DNA from: Argonema antarcticum A004/B2 | GTDB taxonomy: Bacteria > Cyanobacteriota > Cyanobacteriia > Cyanobacteriales > Aerosakkonemataceae | DNA: 64,000 bases | Direction of reading: 5' to 3' | NCBI RefSeq assembly: GCF_023333585.1 | Contig: NZ_JAIQZN010000001.1 | Coordinates: 124,001 to 188,000 of the forward strand | Shown here: piece after piece, positions 1-8,436 of the stretch | Numbering within the stretch: position 1 is the stretch's first letter | Layout of the letters: every line of letters starts with the position of its first letter | The notes under the pieces: model-generated | What the model was told of the DNA's origin: nothing | What the model saw: the letters and a program-made list of their open reading frames with translations, nothing else | The model's database searches: none | Translations under genes and position numbers: made by a program

Positions 1-28
1 CAATAAATTCTCCAAAAATTTGGCTCAT
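1..28 (-). CDS. Start of an unidentified gene, cut by the left edge
   Basis: An ATG at 28 on the minus strand opens a frame (M-S-Q-I-F-G-E-F-I) that runs off the left edge. An AAGAAG Shine-Dalgarno-like stretch lies about 7 bases upstream. It would be the next gene downstream of the PP2C response regulator, where a partner-switching protein or other Che-associated protein might be expected. Nine residues are too few to identify a family, so the call rests on start, RBS and position only. Confidence 0.3.
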
Positions 29-100
29 ATTTGTTACTTCTTAATTGATTGAAGGTTAATTAGTGGCTGCAAAATCTTGATGTCGAACATTGGCATATCA

Positions 101-1414
101 TTAGCGAAACAACCTGAATTTTTTCCTTTTGCTCGCCGGTCTGTTAACTTCCTCAACGGGTTCCTCCTCCTCAACGGGTTCCTCCTCCTCAACGGGGTCT
201 TCCTCAACTGGTTCCTCTTCCTCAAAGTCAAATTCTTTCTGTTTGAGAACTACTAAAGTTATGTCATCAAAAACTTTTTGTTTGCCGATAAATCCTTTAA
301 GATCATCAACTATAGCTTGCTTAATTTCTTCGACAGAGCCATCCCAGTTTTGACTGGCAACTTCACACAATCTCTCAATCCCATATTGTTCTTTATCCAT
401 GTTGTAGGCTTCAGGAATTCCATCGGTATAGAGGACTATTCCATCCCCTGCATTTAATTCGATGGTGGTATGATTGATAAAGTCAGTAATTTCCTCATCT
501 AACCCAATCGGAAACCCCAGATCCATCGTGTTAACGCGCTCAACTTCGCCTCCATTTCGCACTACAATCGTTTCTTCGTGCTGACCGCTGATACTGATTT
601 TGCCTTTTGTATAAGTGAGAATGACTAATGTCAAACTCTTATCTGAATTCATGCGGCGGACATTTTTATAAAGAGTGCGGTTGAGGGCGTCTAAAAATTT
701 AACTGGATCGAGTTCTCGAATTTCTTTAAGAGTACGGACTGCTGTTTGGGTCATGACCATTAAGATGCCACTTTCGAGTCCGTGTCCGGTGACATCACCG
801 ATCCCAATTGTAACTACGCCGTCTGTGTACAGGACATCATAATAGTCGCCGCCAACTTCGTCGGCTGGTTCCATAAAACCGGCAATTTCTAAACCTTCGA
901 TGGCTTCTAGTTCATCTGATGTAGGCAGAATCATGTGTTGCATTTGGCGCAACATCTCCAGTTCTTTAGCCATGCGGAAGTTTTCGGCTTGGAGGATGGC
1001 TTCGGCTTCGTTGCGTTTGAGAAGGTTTACATAAGCTTTAGAGTGGTAGCGGATGCGGGCGACCAGTTCTGCTTTGTCTGGGAGTTTGACTATATAATCG
1101 TTTGCGCCTAATGCAAAAGCTTTTGCTTTGATGAGGGGTTCTTCTTTGCTAGAGAGAACGATGAGGGGAACGTATCTGGTGGGAGCGTTTTGGGCTCTGA
1201 GAAAGCGCACTAAGACCAGTCCTTCCATTTCTGGCATAACTAGGTCTTGTAAGATGACTGTTGGCTGACATGATTTAGCGACTTTGAGTGCTTTGGTAGG
1301 GTCGCTACAGTAATGAAAGGTGATATCTTTTTCTGGAAGTAACATTCGACGAACGGCTTCGCCGATCATTGGTTGATCGTCGATGAGTAAGACTGTAATT
1401 GGATCTTCTACCAC
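101..1414 (-). CDS. Response regulator with REC and SpoIIE/PP2C phosphatase domains
   Basis: The 437-residue protein begins with a receiver domain: acidic pair Asp12-Asp13, phospho-acceptor Asp57 in LQDLVMP, Lys110. A coiled-coil linker (about 130-165) leads to a SpoIIE/RsbU-type PP2C phosphatase with metal-binding motifs GGDYYD (Asp190), GDVTGHG (Asp207), YTDG (Asp331) and FDDIT (Asp383-384). Family knowledge: such regulators dephosphorylate STAS anti-anti-sigma proteins in partner-switching cascades. It is the last gene of a Wsp-like chemosensory operon, 52 bp after cheB, in the position of the diguanylate cyclase WspR, so CheA is the likely phosphodonor. Odd feature: an acidic tail (about 396-422) of EEEPV repeats followed by a basic end (KRKK and RLFR), encoded by 18-bp tandem repeats. 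The domain call is firm; the STAS target is inferred. Confidence 0.93.
   Translation of the reverse strand: MVEDPITVLLIDDQPMIGEAVRRMLLPEKDITFHYCSDPTKALKVAKSCQPTVILQDLVMPEMEGLVLVRFLRAQNAPTRYVPLIVLSSKEEPLIKAKAFALGANDYIVKLPDKAELVARIRYHSKAYVNLLKRNEAEAILQAENFRMAKELEMLRQMQHMILPTSDELEAIEGLEIAGFMEPADEVGGDYYDVLYTDGVVTIGIGDVTGHGLESGILMVMTQTAVRTLKEIRELDPVKFLDALNRTLYKNVRRMNSDKSLTLVILTYTKGKISISGQHEETIVVRNGGEVERVNTMDLGFPIGLDEEITDFINHTTIELNAGDGIVLYTDGIPEAYNMDKEQYGIERLCEVASQNWDGSVEEIKQAIVDDLKGFIGKQKVFDDITLVVLKQKEFDFEEEEPVEEDPVEEEEPVEEEEPVEEVNRPASKRKKFRLFR
151..218. repeat. 18-bp tandem repeats encoding the acidic tail of the PP2C regulator
   Basis: Units resembling AACGGGTTCCTCCTCCTC repeat about three to four times in the plus-strand reading. 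They lie inside the coding region and encode the alternating EEE-PV tail. The unit length is a multiple of three, so copy number can change without a frameshift. Confidence 0.8.
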
Positions 1415-1466
1415 TGCTTTGATTTCCTTTTGAGATGTTGACCTGAAGATAGAATGTAGCGAGTAA

Positions 1467-2507
1467 CTAGCGCATCATTGCTATTCGATCGATTAAGGTA
1501 GTGGCGATCGCATCTAGGGGTAAAACTTCCACCGCAGCACCCAAGTCTACTGCTGCTTTGGGCATCCCATAAACCACACAGCTGGCCCGATCTTGGGCGA
1601 TCGTATGCCATCCCTTGTTGCGTAACACACTTAGCCCCTCCGCTCCATCTCTGCCCATCCCTGTTAGTAGCACCGCTGTTCCGGGGCGGTTCCAGTACTG
1701 AGCTACACTTTTGAAAAATACATCAACTGAAGGACGATAGGGATAATTAATCGGGTCTTTCGTATAACTTAAACTCAAAGTCGATAGCAACGACAGGTGA
1801 TCGTTCGTTCCGGCAATTAATACTTTTCCTACTTCGATACGACTTCCTTGGGATGCTAGCTGCACGCTCAGGGGCGTTTGTTGATTTAGCCATTCTACTA
1901 AACTGGGGGTAAATTCTGCATCTACGTGCTGGACAATAACTACTGCTGCACCGAAACTTGCCGGTAAGCGAGATAGGATCTTTGCGAGAGCGTTAGGCCC
2001 TCCTGTTGAAGAACCGATCGCCACTAGAGGAGGCAAACGGGATGCGCTGGGTGCGAAGATAGATTGAGGGCTTTGGGTAGTATGGGTTTTGGATTTAGAA
2101 GTTCCACCTGATTTGCCAATCAGTTTCCCGATCGTGACAATTTTCGCAAGCATTGCTTGGGCTGCTTCAGGGTTGCCGCTTGGGCCCAAAACTGGTGTGC
2201 TGACGGCATCTAATGCCCCATATCCCATCGCTTCAAATACTTTAGACGCATTTTGCCCAACGCTAGCCGTTACCACCAGAATAGCGCAGGGAGAATTCTT
2301 CATGATCTGGCGAGTTGCTTCTACCCCATCCACGCTCGGCATGACCAAATCCATCAGAATCAGGTCTGGGGTATCTTGGGCGCATTTAGTCACTGCTTCA
2401 GCACCATCCCGTGCTATCCAAGCCACTTGATAGTCTTTTACAGTCATCAAGACGCGCCGTAGCGTCTCTACTGCCATCACCATATTGTTTACAATTGCTA
2501 TTCTCAT
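1467..2507 (-). CDS. cheB: CheB-type protein-glutamate methylesterase (WspF-like)
   Basis: The 346-residue protein has an N-terminal receiver-like domain (1-120) and a C-terminal CheB methylesterase domain (about 160-346). The esterase triad is visible: Ser167 in GSSTGG, His194 in VQHVD and Asp287 in GMGRDG. It would remove methyl groups from the MCP of this operon and oppose CheR during adaptation. The receiver keeps Asp53 (LMDLVMP) but has Asn7-Asn8 where an acidic residue for Mg binding is expected, and no conserved Lys before TPVLG. WspF relatives usually keep one Asp (VND). It lies 221 bp after cheA, the gap holding a dispersed repeat. The methylesterase is probably active; regulation by phosphorylation is doubtful. 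Confidence 0.93.
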   Translation of the reverse strand: MRIAIVNNMVMAVETLRRVLMTVKDYQVAWIARDGAEAVTKCAQDTPDLILMDLVMPSVDGVEATRQIMKNSPCAILVVTASVGQNASKVFEAMGYGALDAVSTPVLGPSGNPEAAQAMLAKIVTIGKLIGKSGGTSKSKTHTTQSPQSIFAPSASRLPPLVAIGSSTGGPNALAKILSRLPASFGAAVVIVQHVDAEFTPSLVEWLNQQTPLSVQLASQGSRIEVGKVLIAGTNDHLSLLSTLSLSYTKDPINYPYRPSVDVFFKSVAQYWNRPGTAVLLTGMGRDGAEGLSVLRNKGWHTIAQDRASCVVYGMPKAAVDLGAAVEVLPLDAIATTLIDRIAMMR

Positions 2508-2549
2508 ATTATTTAGTCATTAGTCATTTTATTCTAAATTTAACCAATA

Positions 2550-2675
2550 ATATCATGTCCGGTAACATCGTTAGTACATGAGCGCTCTCGTCAAATTGTC
2601 TGTTGTTATCGTTGGTTAAATTTTTACCACAGATGAAGACAGATAAACACAGATGAACACAGATAAGAATAAGAA
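2550..2675. repeat. Dispersed MITE-like repeat, copy 1 (degraded right end)
   Basis: This copy starts with ATATCATGTCCGGT, the same end as the complete copy at 62463. It shares the core (an AATTGTCTGTTGTTATCG-like segment, then ACCACAGATGAAGACAGAT and ACACAGATAAG). The right inverted end is not recognisable. It occupies most of the gap between cheA and cheB. Confidence 0.65.
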
Positions 2676-2728
2676 CAGGATTTTGGATCGATATCGGATT
2701 CATTCGAGATCGATCCAAAATCCAAAAT

Positions 2729-5677
2729 CTAATGACCGATCAAATCGAACACTGCGTTTACTAATGTATCGTCCTGAAAGCTGGCTTTGGTTAAGTAATA
2801 ATTTGCTCCAGCTTCTAAACCGCGTAGGCGGTCTTCTTCGCGGTCTTTGTAGGAGACAATAATCACTGGGATTTTATTCAGTTTGGGATGATTTTTAATC
2901 TGGCTGGTAAACTCGATTCCGTTCATGCGGGGCATATCAACATCACTAACTACCAAATCGTAGTGATTTGTGGAAACGGCGTGCCAACCTTCCATTCCAT
3001 CAACTGCGACATCAACCTTGTAACCTTTGTTTTGGAGCAATTTTCGTTCCATTTCGCGCACGGTAATGGAATCATCTACTACCAGAATACTCTTGCGGGT
3101 GTCTGTCACAACCCGATCGGCATTGCTAACAACACTGTTCAGATGGCTGTCGTTAAGCAGATTATCGACAGAACGCATCAAGTCAGAAGCATCGACAATC
3201 AGGATCGGGGAACCGTCTCCCATTAAAGCAGCAGCACTAATATCCTGAACTTTCCCCAGCCTTGGTTCTAACGGTCTGACCACCAAATCGTGTTCGCCCA
3301 AAAAGCGATCGACCACCAGTCCGTAATAGTCTGATTGTTCGCTGATGACGACAACAGATAAGGTGTCGGACTTTGGCGGGGGTTGCTTCAATTCCAATAC
3401 TTGATAAGCCGCTACTAAGCCGATATTTTTATTGTCCATAGTGAAATATTGCCGGTTTTCCACTGAGGAAATCTCGTTTTTATCCACGTTGACAATTTGC
3501 TCAATCCGCGCTAGGGGAAAGGCATAAGGTTCGCCGGATATTTCTACTAACAGGGTGCGAACAACGGAGAGCGTCAAAGGCAACTGGAAGTTAAAAGTCA
3601 TGCCTTTTCCCAGCCCAGAACTGGCTCGCACGTTGCCGCCAACATCGTGCGCCATGCTTTTAGCAATATCCAAACCAACACCGCGACCGGAAATTTCGGT
3701 GACGTGCTTGGCTGTGGAAAATCCAGGCAAAAACAGAAATTCCATCAGTTCGCTTTCGTTAAGTTGAGCTGCTATTTCCGGGGTTGCCAGACCCTTATCA
3801 ATAATTTTTTGACGTAGGCGCTCTGGGTCGATTCCTCTACCATCGTCAGAGATGGTAATCGATAGCATTCCGCCTCGATGGACTGCTTCGAGTCGCAAAG
3901 TTCCTTCTGCTGGTTTGCCTGCGGCTAGTCGCTCTTCGGGAAACTCCAGACCGTGATCGATCGCATTCCGCAAAATGTGGGTGAGGGGAGCTTCCAGTTT
4001 TTTGATGATGTCGCGATCGACTGGTGTGGCTTTGCCGATAATATCAAATTTAACTTGCTTGTTCAGCTTCCTGGCTAAATCCCGCAGCATTCGGGGAAAT
4101 CCCTGCACCCCATCGGCGAAGGGACGCATATTAGAGGCAATTACTTCCCGGTAGAGGCGATCGCTTAAACTGCCGGTGCGACGGGCATATAATTCTAGTT
4201 CGATCAGGCGATCGCTCAAAATCTGCCGACATTCTCGATCCTTAGCGCGAGCGGCTTCTAAATAAGTGTCGGTATCTTGTTTGTGGTGGACTGCCAGAGC
4301 TTGCTGAAAATTCTCTAAAATTTTCGATAATTCCAGTTGGCGTTTCTTGAGGATCGTCAGGGAATCCGCGAAAGGCTGAAGCCAATTTGCCTCGATCAGG
4401 GATTCGCCTGCCAAACCCATGATCCGGTTTAAATTTTCGGCAGAAACTCGGACAACGCGATCGGTATTCGGATCTTCTGTGGGTTGCTTGGCTTTCTCCA
4501 CATTACTAGATGTTTGCGTAGCGATCGATTTGGTTTCCTTCGCCGCAGTTGGTTGTGTTTGGATGCCAGCAGACGCAGCAACAACCATTTCTTGCTTTGG
4601 CCCCAAAGCCGGTTTTGCCTGAGTTTCCTGCTTTGAGGGTACCCTTTTAACTGGTGCTATTCCCGGTGTCAGCAGAGCAGAAATTTCCTCTCTAGTATTT
4701 TCAACATCTTCCCGATTTTCCTTAACCCAACCTTGCCCGTGCTGACTGATGTTGATCAGCAGATCGACTCCATGTAGCAGCACATCAACCCCATCTGCCT
4801 CCAGAGTAATCTTTTGGTTCTGCGCTGCTACAAAGCAGTCCTCCATCACGTGAGCCAAATTAACGGCTGCATCAAGCGCCACGATGCGGGCGGCTCCTTT
4901 AACGGAATGGGCCGCTCGCATTAAAGATTCCAGTACTTTCGGAGAACCTGGTTGGCTTTCTAGCGCTAACAGTCCCTCGTTTAAGACGGTTGCTTGGGCG
5001 TCTACTTCCAGCTGGAATAACTCCAACATTGAGGTGTCGCCGATGCTTGACGTCTCATCTGCGTCTGGAGAAGGTTCGCTGTCTGCGATCGCAGTTGTTT
5101 GTTTCTGACTGGGCGTTTCTCGATCGGCAATGGGGGTAACATCTATAGCTGGCAGGTTTGGTACAATTTTTGTCTGTTTCCTGTTGAAATCATCCTCTAA
5201 ACTTACCTCCACAGTTGGTATTTCCGGCTTTGACGATTTCTTTTTTGCCTCTATCCTTCCCTTGGAAACTGATGCCATCCCCGCCGTCTGCATAGTGTCA
5301 ATACTATTTGTAATACTTTCGATATTATCTTGATTTTCTGATAGCCAATCCTCTAAATCCTCCTCCTTTACCCGGCTAATATTTAAGAGTAAATCGACCC
5401 CTTGCAGCAGCAAGTCAATCTGACCACCACTCAGAGTAACGCTTTGTTTTTGGGCGTTATCAAGGCAACTTTCTATACCCTGAGCCAGGTTAATAGCCGC
5501 ATCGATTTCGACCAGCCTAGCGGTTCCTTGGATCGCATTAGCAACACGCATCAATGACTCCAGCATTTGGCGAGTCTGGGGTTCGCTTTCCAGGGATAAT
5601 AGCCCTTGGTTTAATATGGCAACTTGGGCTTCCACTTCCTCCCGGAACACATCTAGCATCGTGATCTCGCTCATCAT
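2729..5677 (-). CDS. cheA: Hybrid chemotaxis histidine kinase CheA with C-terminal REC (WspE-like)
   Basis: The 982-residue protein has this order: HPt-like 1 (about 1-125), HPt 2 (about 212-335), an Ala/Gln-rich linker, dimerisation helices (about 405-510), HATPase (N box around RNAIDHG 570-576, DDGRGID 611-617, SGRGVGLD 663-670), a CheW-like domain (about 700-835) and REC (862-982; Asp868-Asp869, Asp912, Lys964). His257 in AAHSVKG is the phosphorylatable His of HPt 2. In HPt 1 the same position is Asn47 (ANAIQG), so that copy cannot be phosphorylated in the usual way. It would autophosphorylate under MCP/CheW control and pass phosphate to its own REC and to the PP2C regulator at the operon end. 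The paired HPt domains look like an internal duplication, since several segments align closely (for example LESLMR in both). Confidence 0.95.
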   Translation of the reverse strand: MMSEITMLDVFREEVEAQVAILNQGLLSLESEPQTRQMLESLMRVANAIQGTARLVEIDAAINLAQGIESCLDNAQKQSVTLSGGQIDLLLQGVDLLLNISRVKEEDLEDWLSENQDNIESITNSIDTMQTAGMASVSKGRIEAKKKSSKPEIPTVEVSLEDDFNRKQTKIVPNLPAIDVTPIADRETPSQKQTTAIADSEPSPDADETSSIGDTSMLELFQLEVDAQATVLNEGLLALESQPGSPKVLESLMRAAHSVKGAARIVALDAAVNLAHVMEDCFVAAQNQKITLEADGVDVLLHGVDLLINISQHGQGWVKENREDVENTREEISALLTPGIAPVKRVPSKQETQAKPALGPKQEMVVAASAGIQTQPTAAKETKSIATQTSSNVEKAKQPTEDPNTDRVVRVSAENLNRIMGLAGESLIEANWLQPFADSLTILKKRQLELSKILENFQQALAVHHKQDTDTYLEAARAKDRECRQILSDRLIELELYARRTGSLSDRLYREVIASNMRPFADGVQGFPRMLRDLARKLNKQVKFDIIGKATPVDRDIIKKLEAPLTHILRNAIDHGLEFPEERLAAGKPAEGTLRLEAVHRGGMLSITISDDGRGIDPERLRQKIIDKGLATPEIAAQLNESELMEFLFLPGFSTAKHVTEISGRGVGLDIAKSMAHDVGGNVRASSGLGKGMTFNFQLPLTLSVVRTLLVEISGEPYAFPLARIEQIVNVDKNEISSVENRQYFTMDNKNIGLVAAYQVLELKQPPPKSDTLSVVVISEQSDYYGLVVDRFLGEHDLVVRPLEPRLGKVQDISAAALMGDGSPILIVDASDLMRSVDNLLNDSHLNSVVSNADRVVTDTRKSILVVDDSITVREMERKLLQNKGYKVDVAVDGMEGWHAVSTNHYDLVVSDVDMPRMNGIEFTSQIKNHPKLNKIPVIIVSYKDREEDRLRGLEAGANYYLTKASFQDDTLVNAVFDLIGH

Positions 5678-5757
5678 ATCCTCCCTCTTAGTTTGTTATA
5701 TAGCAACCTTCTCGGCAGTTAGGACATTCTTAATTCCACCAAACCTTTGATTGCCCT

Positions 5758-5820
5758 TTCTTCCCTCTTCCCTCTTCCCTCTTCCCTCTTCCCTCTTCCC
5801 TCTTCCCTCTTCCCTCTTCC
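5758..5820. repeat. Heptamer tandem repeat (TTCCCTC)n
   Basis: About eight consecutive TTCCCTC units, followed by GCCCCTA heptamers, lie in the 168-bp gap between the WspD-like gene and cheA. Heptanucleotide short tandem repeats of this type are known from filamentous cyanobacteria. Being inside the operon, the tract is likely transcribed. Confidence 0.85.
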
Positions 5821-5845
5821 GTAGCCCCTAGCCCCTAGCCCCTCG

Positions 5846-6541
5846 CTATAAAATTCTTTTGTTTAACGTGGAAAACAATAAATCTGAATCTAAGTAATTC
5901 ACCTTATGCCCCTGCCAGCGAATCACCCCTTTCGTATAAGCTTCTGTGGCTTTTGAAATCACGACAGGTGTATTTTGTAATTCCCTTATTGGGAAGCGAT
6001 GAATACCGCAAACTTCATCAACAATAAAAACCCAGTGATTTTCTTGGCTTCCCACAACTATCATCCGTTTAGCAGCAAGAGAACTGACACTATCTGAATC
6101 TGAAGAGTTAGCGTTATCTTCCAGGTCAAGCAGATGGCTGAGGGAAACGCACATAAGAATTTCTCCTCTAATGTTCACCAAACCCATAAACAGTTCGCTG
6201 TTGCGGTGGGGTAAGGTATGAATTATACAGGGATCTGTCACCTCCTGAAGTAACCCTACTGGCACGGCTAACCATTCGCCCCCCAGCATAAATATCATAA
6301 CTGATGCGGTTTCTGGAGAAGGAACAATAGCTCCGCTAACTTGTGTTTTAGAACTAACGGGGGGAGTTTTTGCTAGGATTTCAGTCCACTCGTTTACATA
6401 CTCTGGTGGTGCTTCTCTTTCTAATAAACTGCGTCCAGCGGCAGAATAAACAGGGCAGTTACGGCAGTGTATCACTGTTTTGAGTTGTTCGCAGGACCGA
6501 TCGCCCTCAACTCCTATTTTATTCCAGCAATCGTTATTCAT
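5846..6541 (-). CDS. CheW-like coupling protein with Cys-rich N-terminus (WspD-like)
   Basis: The 231-residue protein has a CheW domain (about 77-225), with the typical GLVNIRGEILMCVSL segment and VDEVCGIHRF, preceded by a 70-residue extension. That extension carries four cysteines (Cys5 in CWN, Cys18 in RSCE, Cys26 and Cys29 in HCRNCPVY), the pattern known from WspD proteins. It should couple the MCP to CheA. The four Cys could bind a metal or be redox-active, but nothing here proves it. It lies 57 bp after the MCP gene and 168 bp before cheA. The CheW fold is certain; the WspD assignment rests on the Cys motif and operon position. Confidence 0.92.
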   Translation of the reverse strand: MNNDCWNKIGVEGDRSCEQLKTVIHCRNCPVYSAAGRSLLEREAPPEYVNEWTEILAKTPPVSSKTQVSGAIVPSPETASVMIFMLGGEWLAVPVGLLQEVTDPCIIHTLPHRNSELFMGLVNIRGEILMCVSLSHLLDLEDNANSSDSDSVSSLAAKRMIVVGSQENHWVFIVDEVCGIHRFPIRELQNTPVVISKATEAYTKGVIRWQGHKVNYLDSDLLFSTLNKRIL

Positions 6542-6598
6542 AATTTCTCATTCCAAAGTCATTTACCACCAACCATCATATTTAACCGATTTTTCAAC

Positions 6599-8350
6599 TC
6601 AATTACTTGCCACTTTAAACCTCGACACTTCCTGACGTAAACCTTGTGCCGCTTCATTTAACTGATTAATCGCACCGTTAACTTCCCGTAAAGACTGGGC
6701 TGTTTGCGATGAAGCTTCACTTAGTTGTACCATTGCCTCACTAATTTGTACCGCTCCTTGTGACTGCCCCTCCATGCTGTTCCCCACTTCTTGAAAGCGG
6801 GGGGTTAAGGTTTGCACTTGTTCGATAATTGACTCTAATTTTGTGCCGATATGACTGACACTTTGTACTCCCTGTTCGACTTCTTTGGTGAATTTATCCA
6901 TTTCCATCACCCCTGTGGAAACGGCCCCTTGCATCTCTTTGACCATATTTTCGATGTCCAAGGTCGCCACTGCTGTTTGATCCGCTAGGCGGCGAATTTC
7001 TCTGGCTACCACAGCAAATCCTGTGCCGTACTCCCCCGCTTTTTCGGCTTCAATCGCGGCGTTGAGTGAGAGTAAGTTGGTTTGATCTGCTACTTTGGTG
7101 ATCGTGGTGACGATGCTGTTAATGCTGTTAGCTTTATCGCTGATTACTCCCAGTTTTGACGAGATACTGCTGGTAGAACCTGCCAACTTCCTCATGGTTG
7201 TTTCCATCTGCATTAAGTCTTTTTGACTTTCACCTGCTGCTTGTGCTGTTACTTGCGATGTCTGTTGGACTTCCCCAATTGTTTTTACTAGGTGTTTGGA
7301 GTTGGCTGAGATTTCTCTGGCTGTGGCGGCTACTTCATTTGTAGAGGCAATTTGTTCTGTCATTGTTGCTTCTAGTTGTTTGCCAGATGCCGCGATTTGG
7401 GTGGCAGATGTGGTTATTTGAATGCCAGATTGCTGCACCTGGCGGATTAATGTATTCAGGTTTTGGGTCATGGTGCGGAAGGCAACCATTAATCTCCCTA
7501 CCTCATCTCGATCCTCTGTGGTTGGAACTTGAGTAGTCAGATCGCCAGCAGAAACCTTTTCGGCTACTCCTACAACTCCAGCAATTTTGGCACCCAGGGG
7601 TTTGGCTATTGTATTGCTGAAGTACCAAGCAAATACGGCTGCAATCGACGGCCCAAGGATCAGACCTACAAGTATAAAGAATGTGCTTGTACCCACATCT
7701 TGGGCGGCTGATTTGGCAGAATTTTGTGCCACTTTGGTATTAAAATCAATAAGTTCCAGCAGTACATTTGTTACTTTATCAAATGCAGTCTGTGAGGTCG
7801 TAGCTGCATATTCATTCATTTTTGTAAGTGCGTCGGCAGATGCTTGAGCAGATGCAAACTCAGGTGTATCTCTTTTCCCTTGGGTTAATAAATCTATTTG
7901 AACTTTTCTGGGATTTATCACACCTAATTGCATAAATTGTTCGTGCAACCGAAGTAACTGTTCGCGAGATGTTTGCCAATTACTCCATTCTGTCTTAAAC
8001 CTTTCGTATATTTTTTCTTCCTCTGGAAAGCGATAAGCAGCATCGTAAATTTTCAATCCCTCTTGCCCATCCTTAATTGCGATCTGCATTTCGGCTAATT
8101 CTTTTTGTCTCTGTTCCATACTTAACGATGAGATAATCAGGGATTTTTCAGCACCATACTCCCTGGCTTGTGCTTCGTTAACTTTCCACAAACCGACAAC
8201 GCTGGGAAAAACATGGTTTGCGATCTTGTCGATGTGCCCGCTCAGTCGTGCATTCCCAATCCAGCCTATTACAGCGACTATTACTACAAGTACACCGATG
8301 AACATAAATGCAGTGAATAGCCGCGCCTGCATATTCTGGTTTTTTAGCAT
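6599..8350 (-). CDS. Methyl-accepting chemotaxis protein (WspA-like), membrane receptor
   Basis: A two-TM receptor. TM1 (about residues 12-32 of the 583-residue form) is followed by a four-helix-bundle sensor of about 170 residues, TM2 (FFILVGLILGPSIAAVFAWY), HAMP and a cytoplasmic signalling hairpin whose tip reads QTNLLSLNAAIEAEKAGEYG. This tip, with EIRRLADQTAVAT after it, resembles WspA more than flagellar MCPs. The frame extends to a TTG at 8398, but the ATG at 8350 is preferred because GAGGGG lies about 8 bases upstream. The signal is unknown; WspA senses surface contact or envelope stress in Pseudomonas, which is only a pointer. It sits 38 bp after cheR and would be methylated by CheR and demethylated by CheB. 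Confidence 0.94.
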   Translation of the reverse strand: MLKNQNMQARLFTAFMFIGVLVVIVAVIGWIGNARLSGHIDKIANHVFPSVVGLWKVNEAQAREYGAEKSLIISSLSMEQRQKELAEMQIAIKDGQEGLKIYDAAYRFPEEEKIYERFKTEWSNWQTSREQLLRLHEQFMQLGVINPRKVQIDLLTQGKRDTPEFASAQASADALTKMNEYAATTSQTAFDKVTNVLLELIDFNTKVAQNSAKSAAQDVGTSTFFILVGLILGPSIAAVFAWYFSNTIAKPLGAKIAGVVGVAEKVSAGDLTTQVPTTEDRDEVGRLMVAFRTMTQNLNTLIRQVQQSGIQITTSATQIAASGKQLEATMTEQIASTNEVAATAREISANSKHLVKTIGEVQQTSQVTAQAAGESQKDLMQMETTMRKLAGSTSSISSKLGVISDKANSINSIVTTITKVADQTNLLSLNAAIEAEKAGEYGTGFAVVAREIRRLADQTAVATLDIENMVKEMQGAVSTGVMEMDKFTKEVEQGVQSVSHIGTKLESIIEQVQTLTPRFQEVGNSMEGQSQGAVQISEAMVQLSEASSQTAQSLREVNGAINQLNEAAQGLRQEVSRFKVASN

Positions 8351-8436
8351 GATTTCATCCCCTCTTTGTGATTGTTTGTTTCCGGTTGGTTTGACCAAGT
8401 GTGAATTTATATTTTAGCTGACTGCTGTCCACTTGC

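Noticed and set aside
2524-2718. 64-residue frame in the cheA-cheB gap
   Set aside because: It is made of the dispersed MITE-like repeat (HLCLSVFI-type translation of ACACAGATAAG), not a conserved gene.
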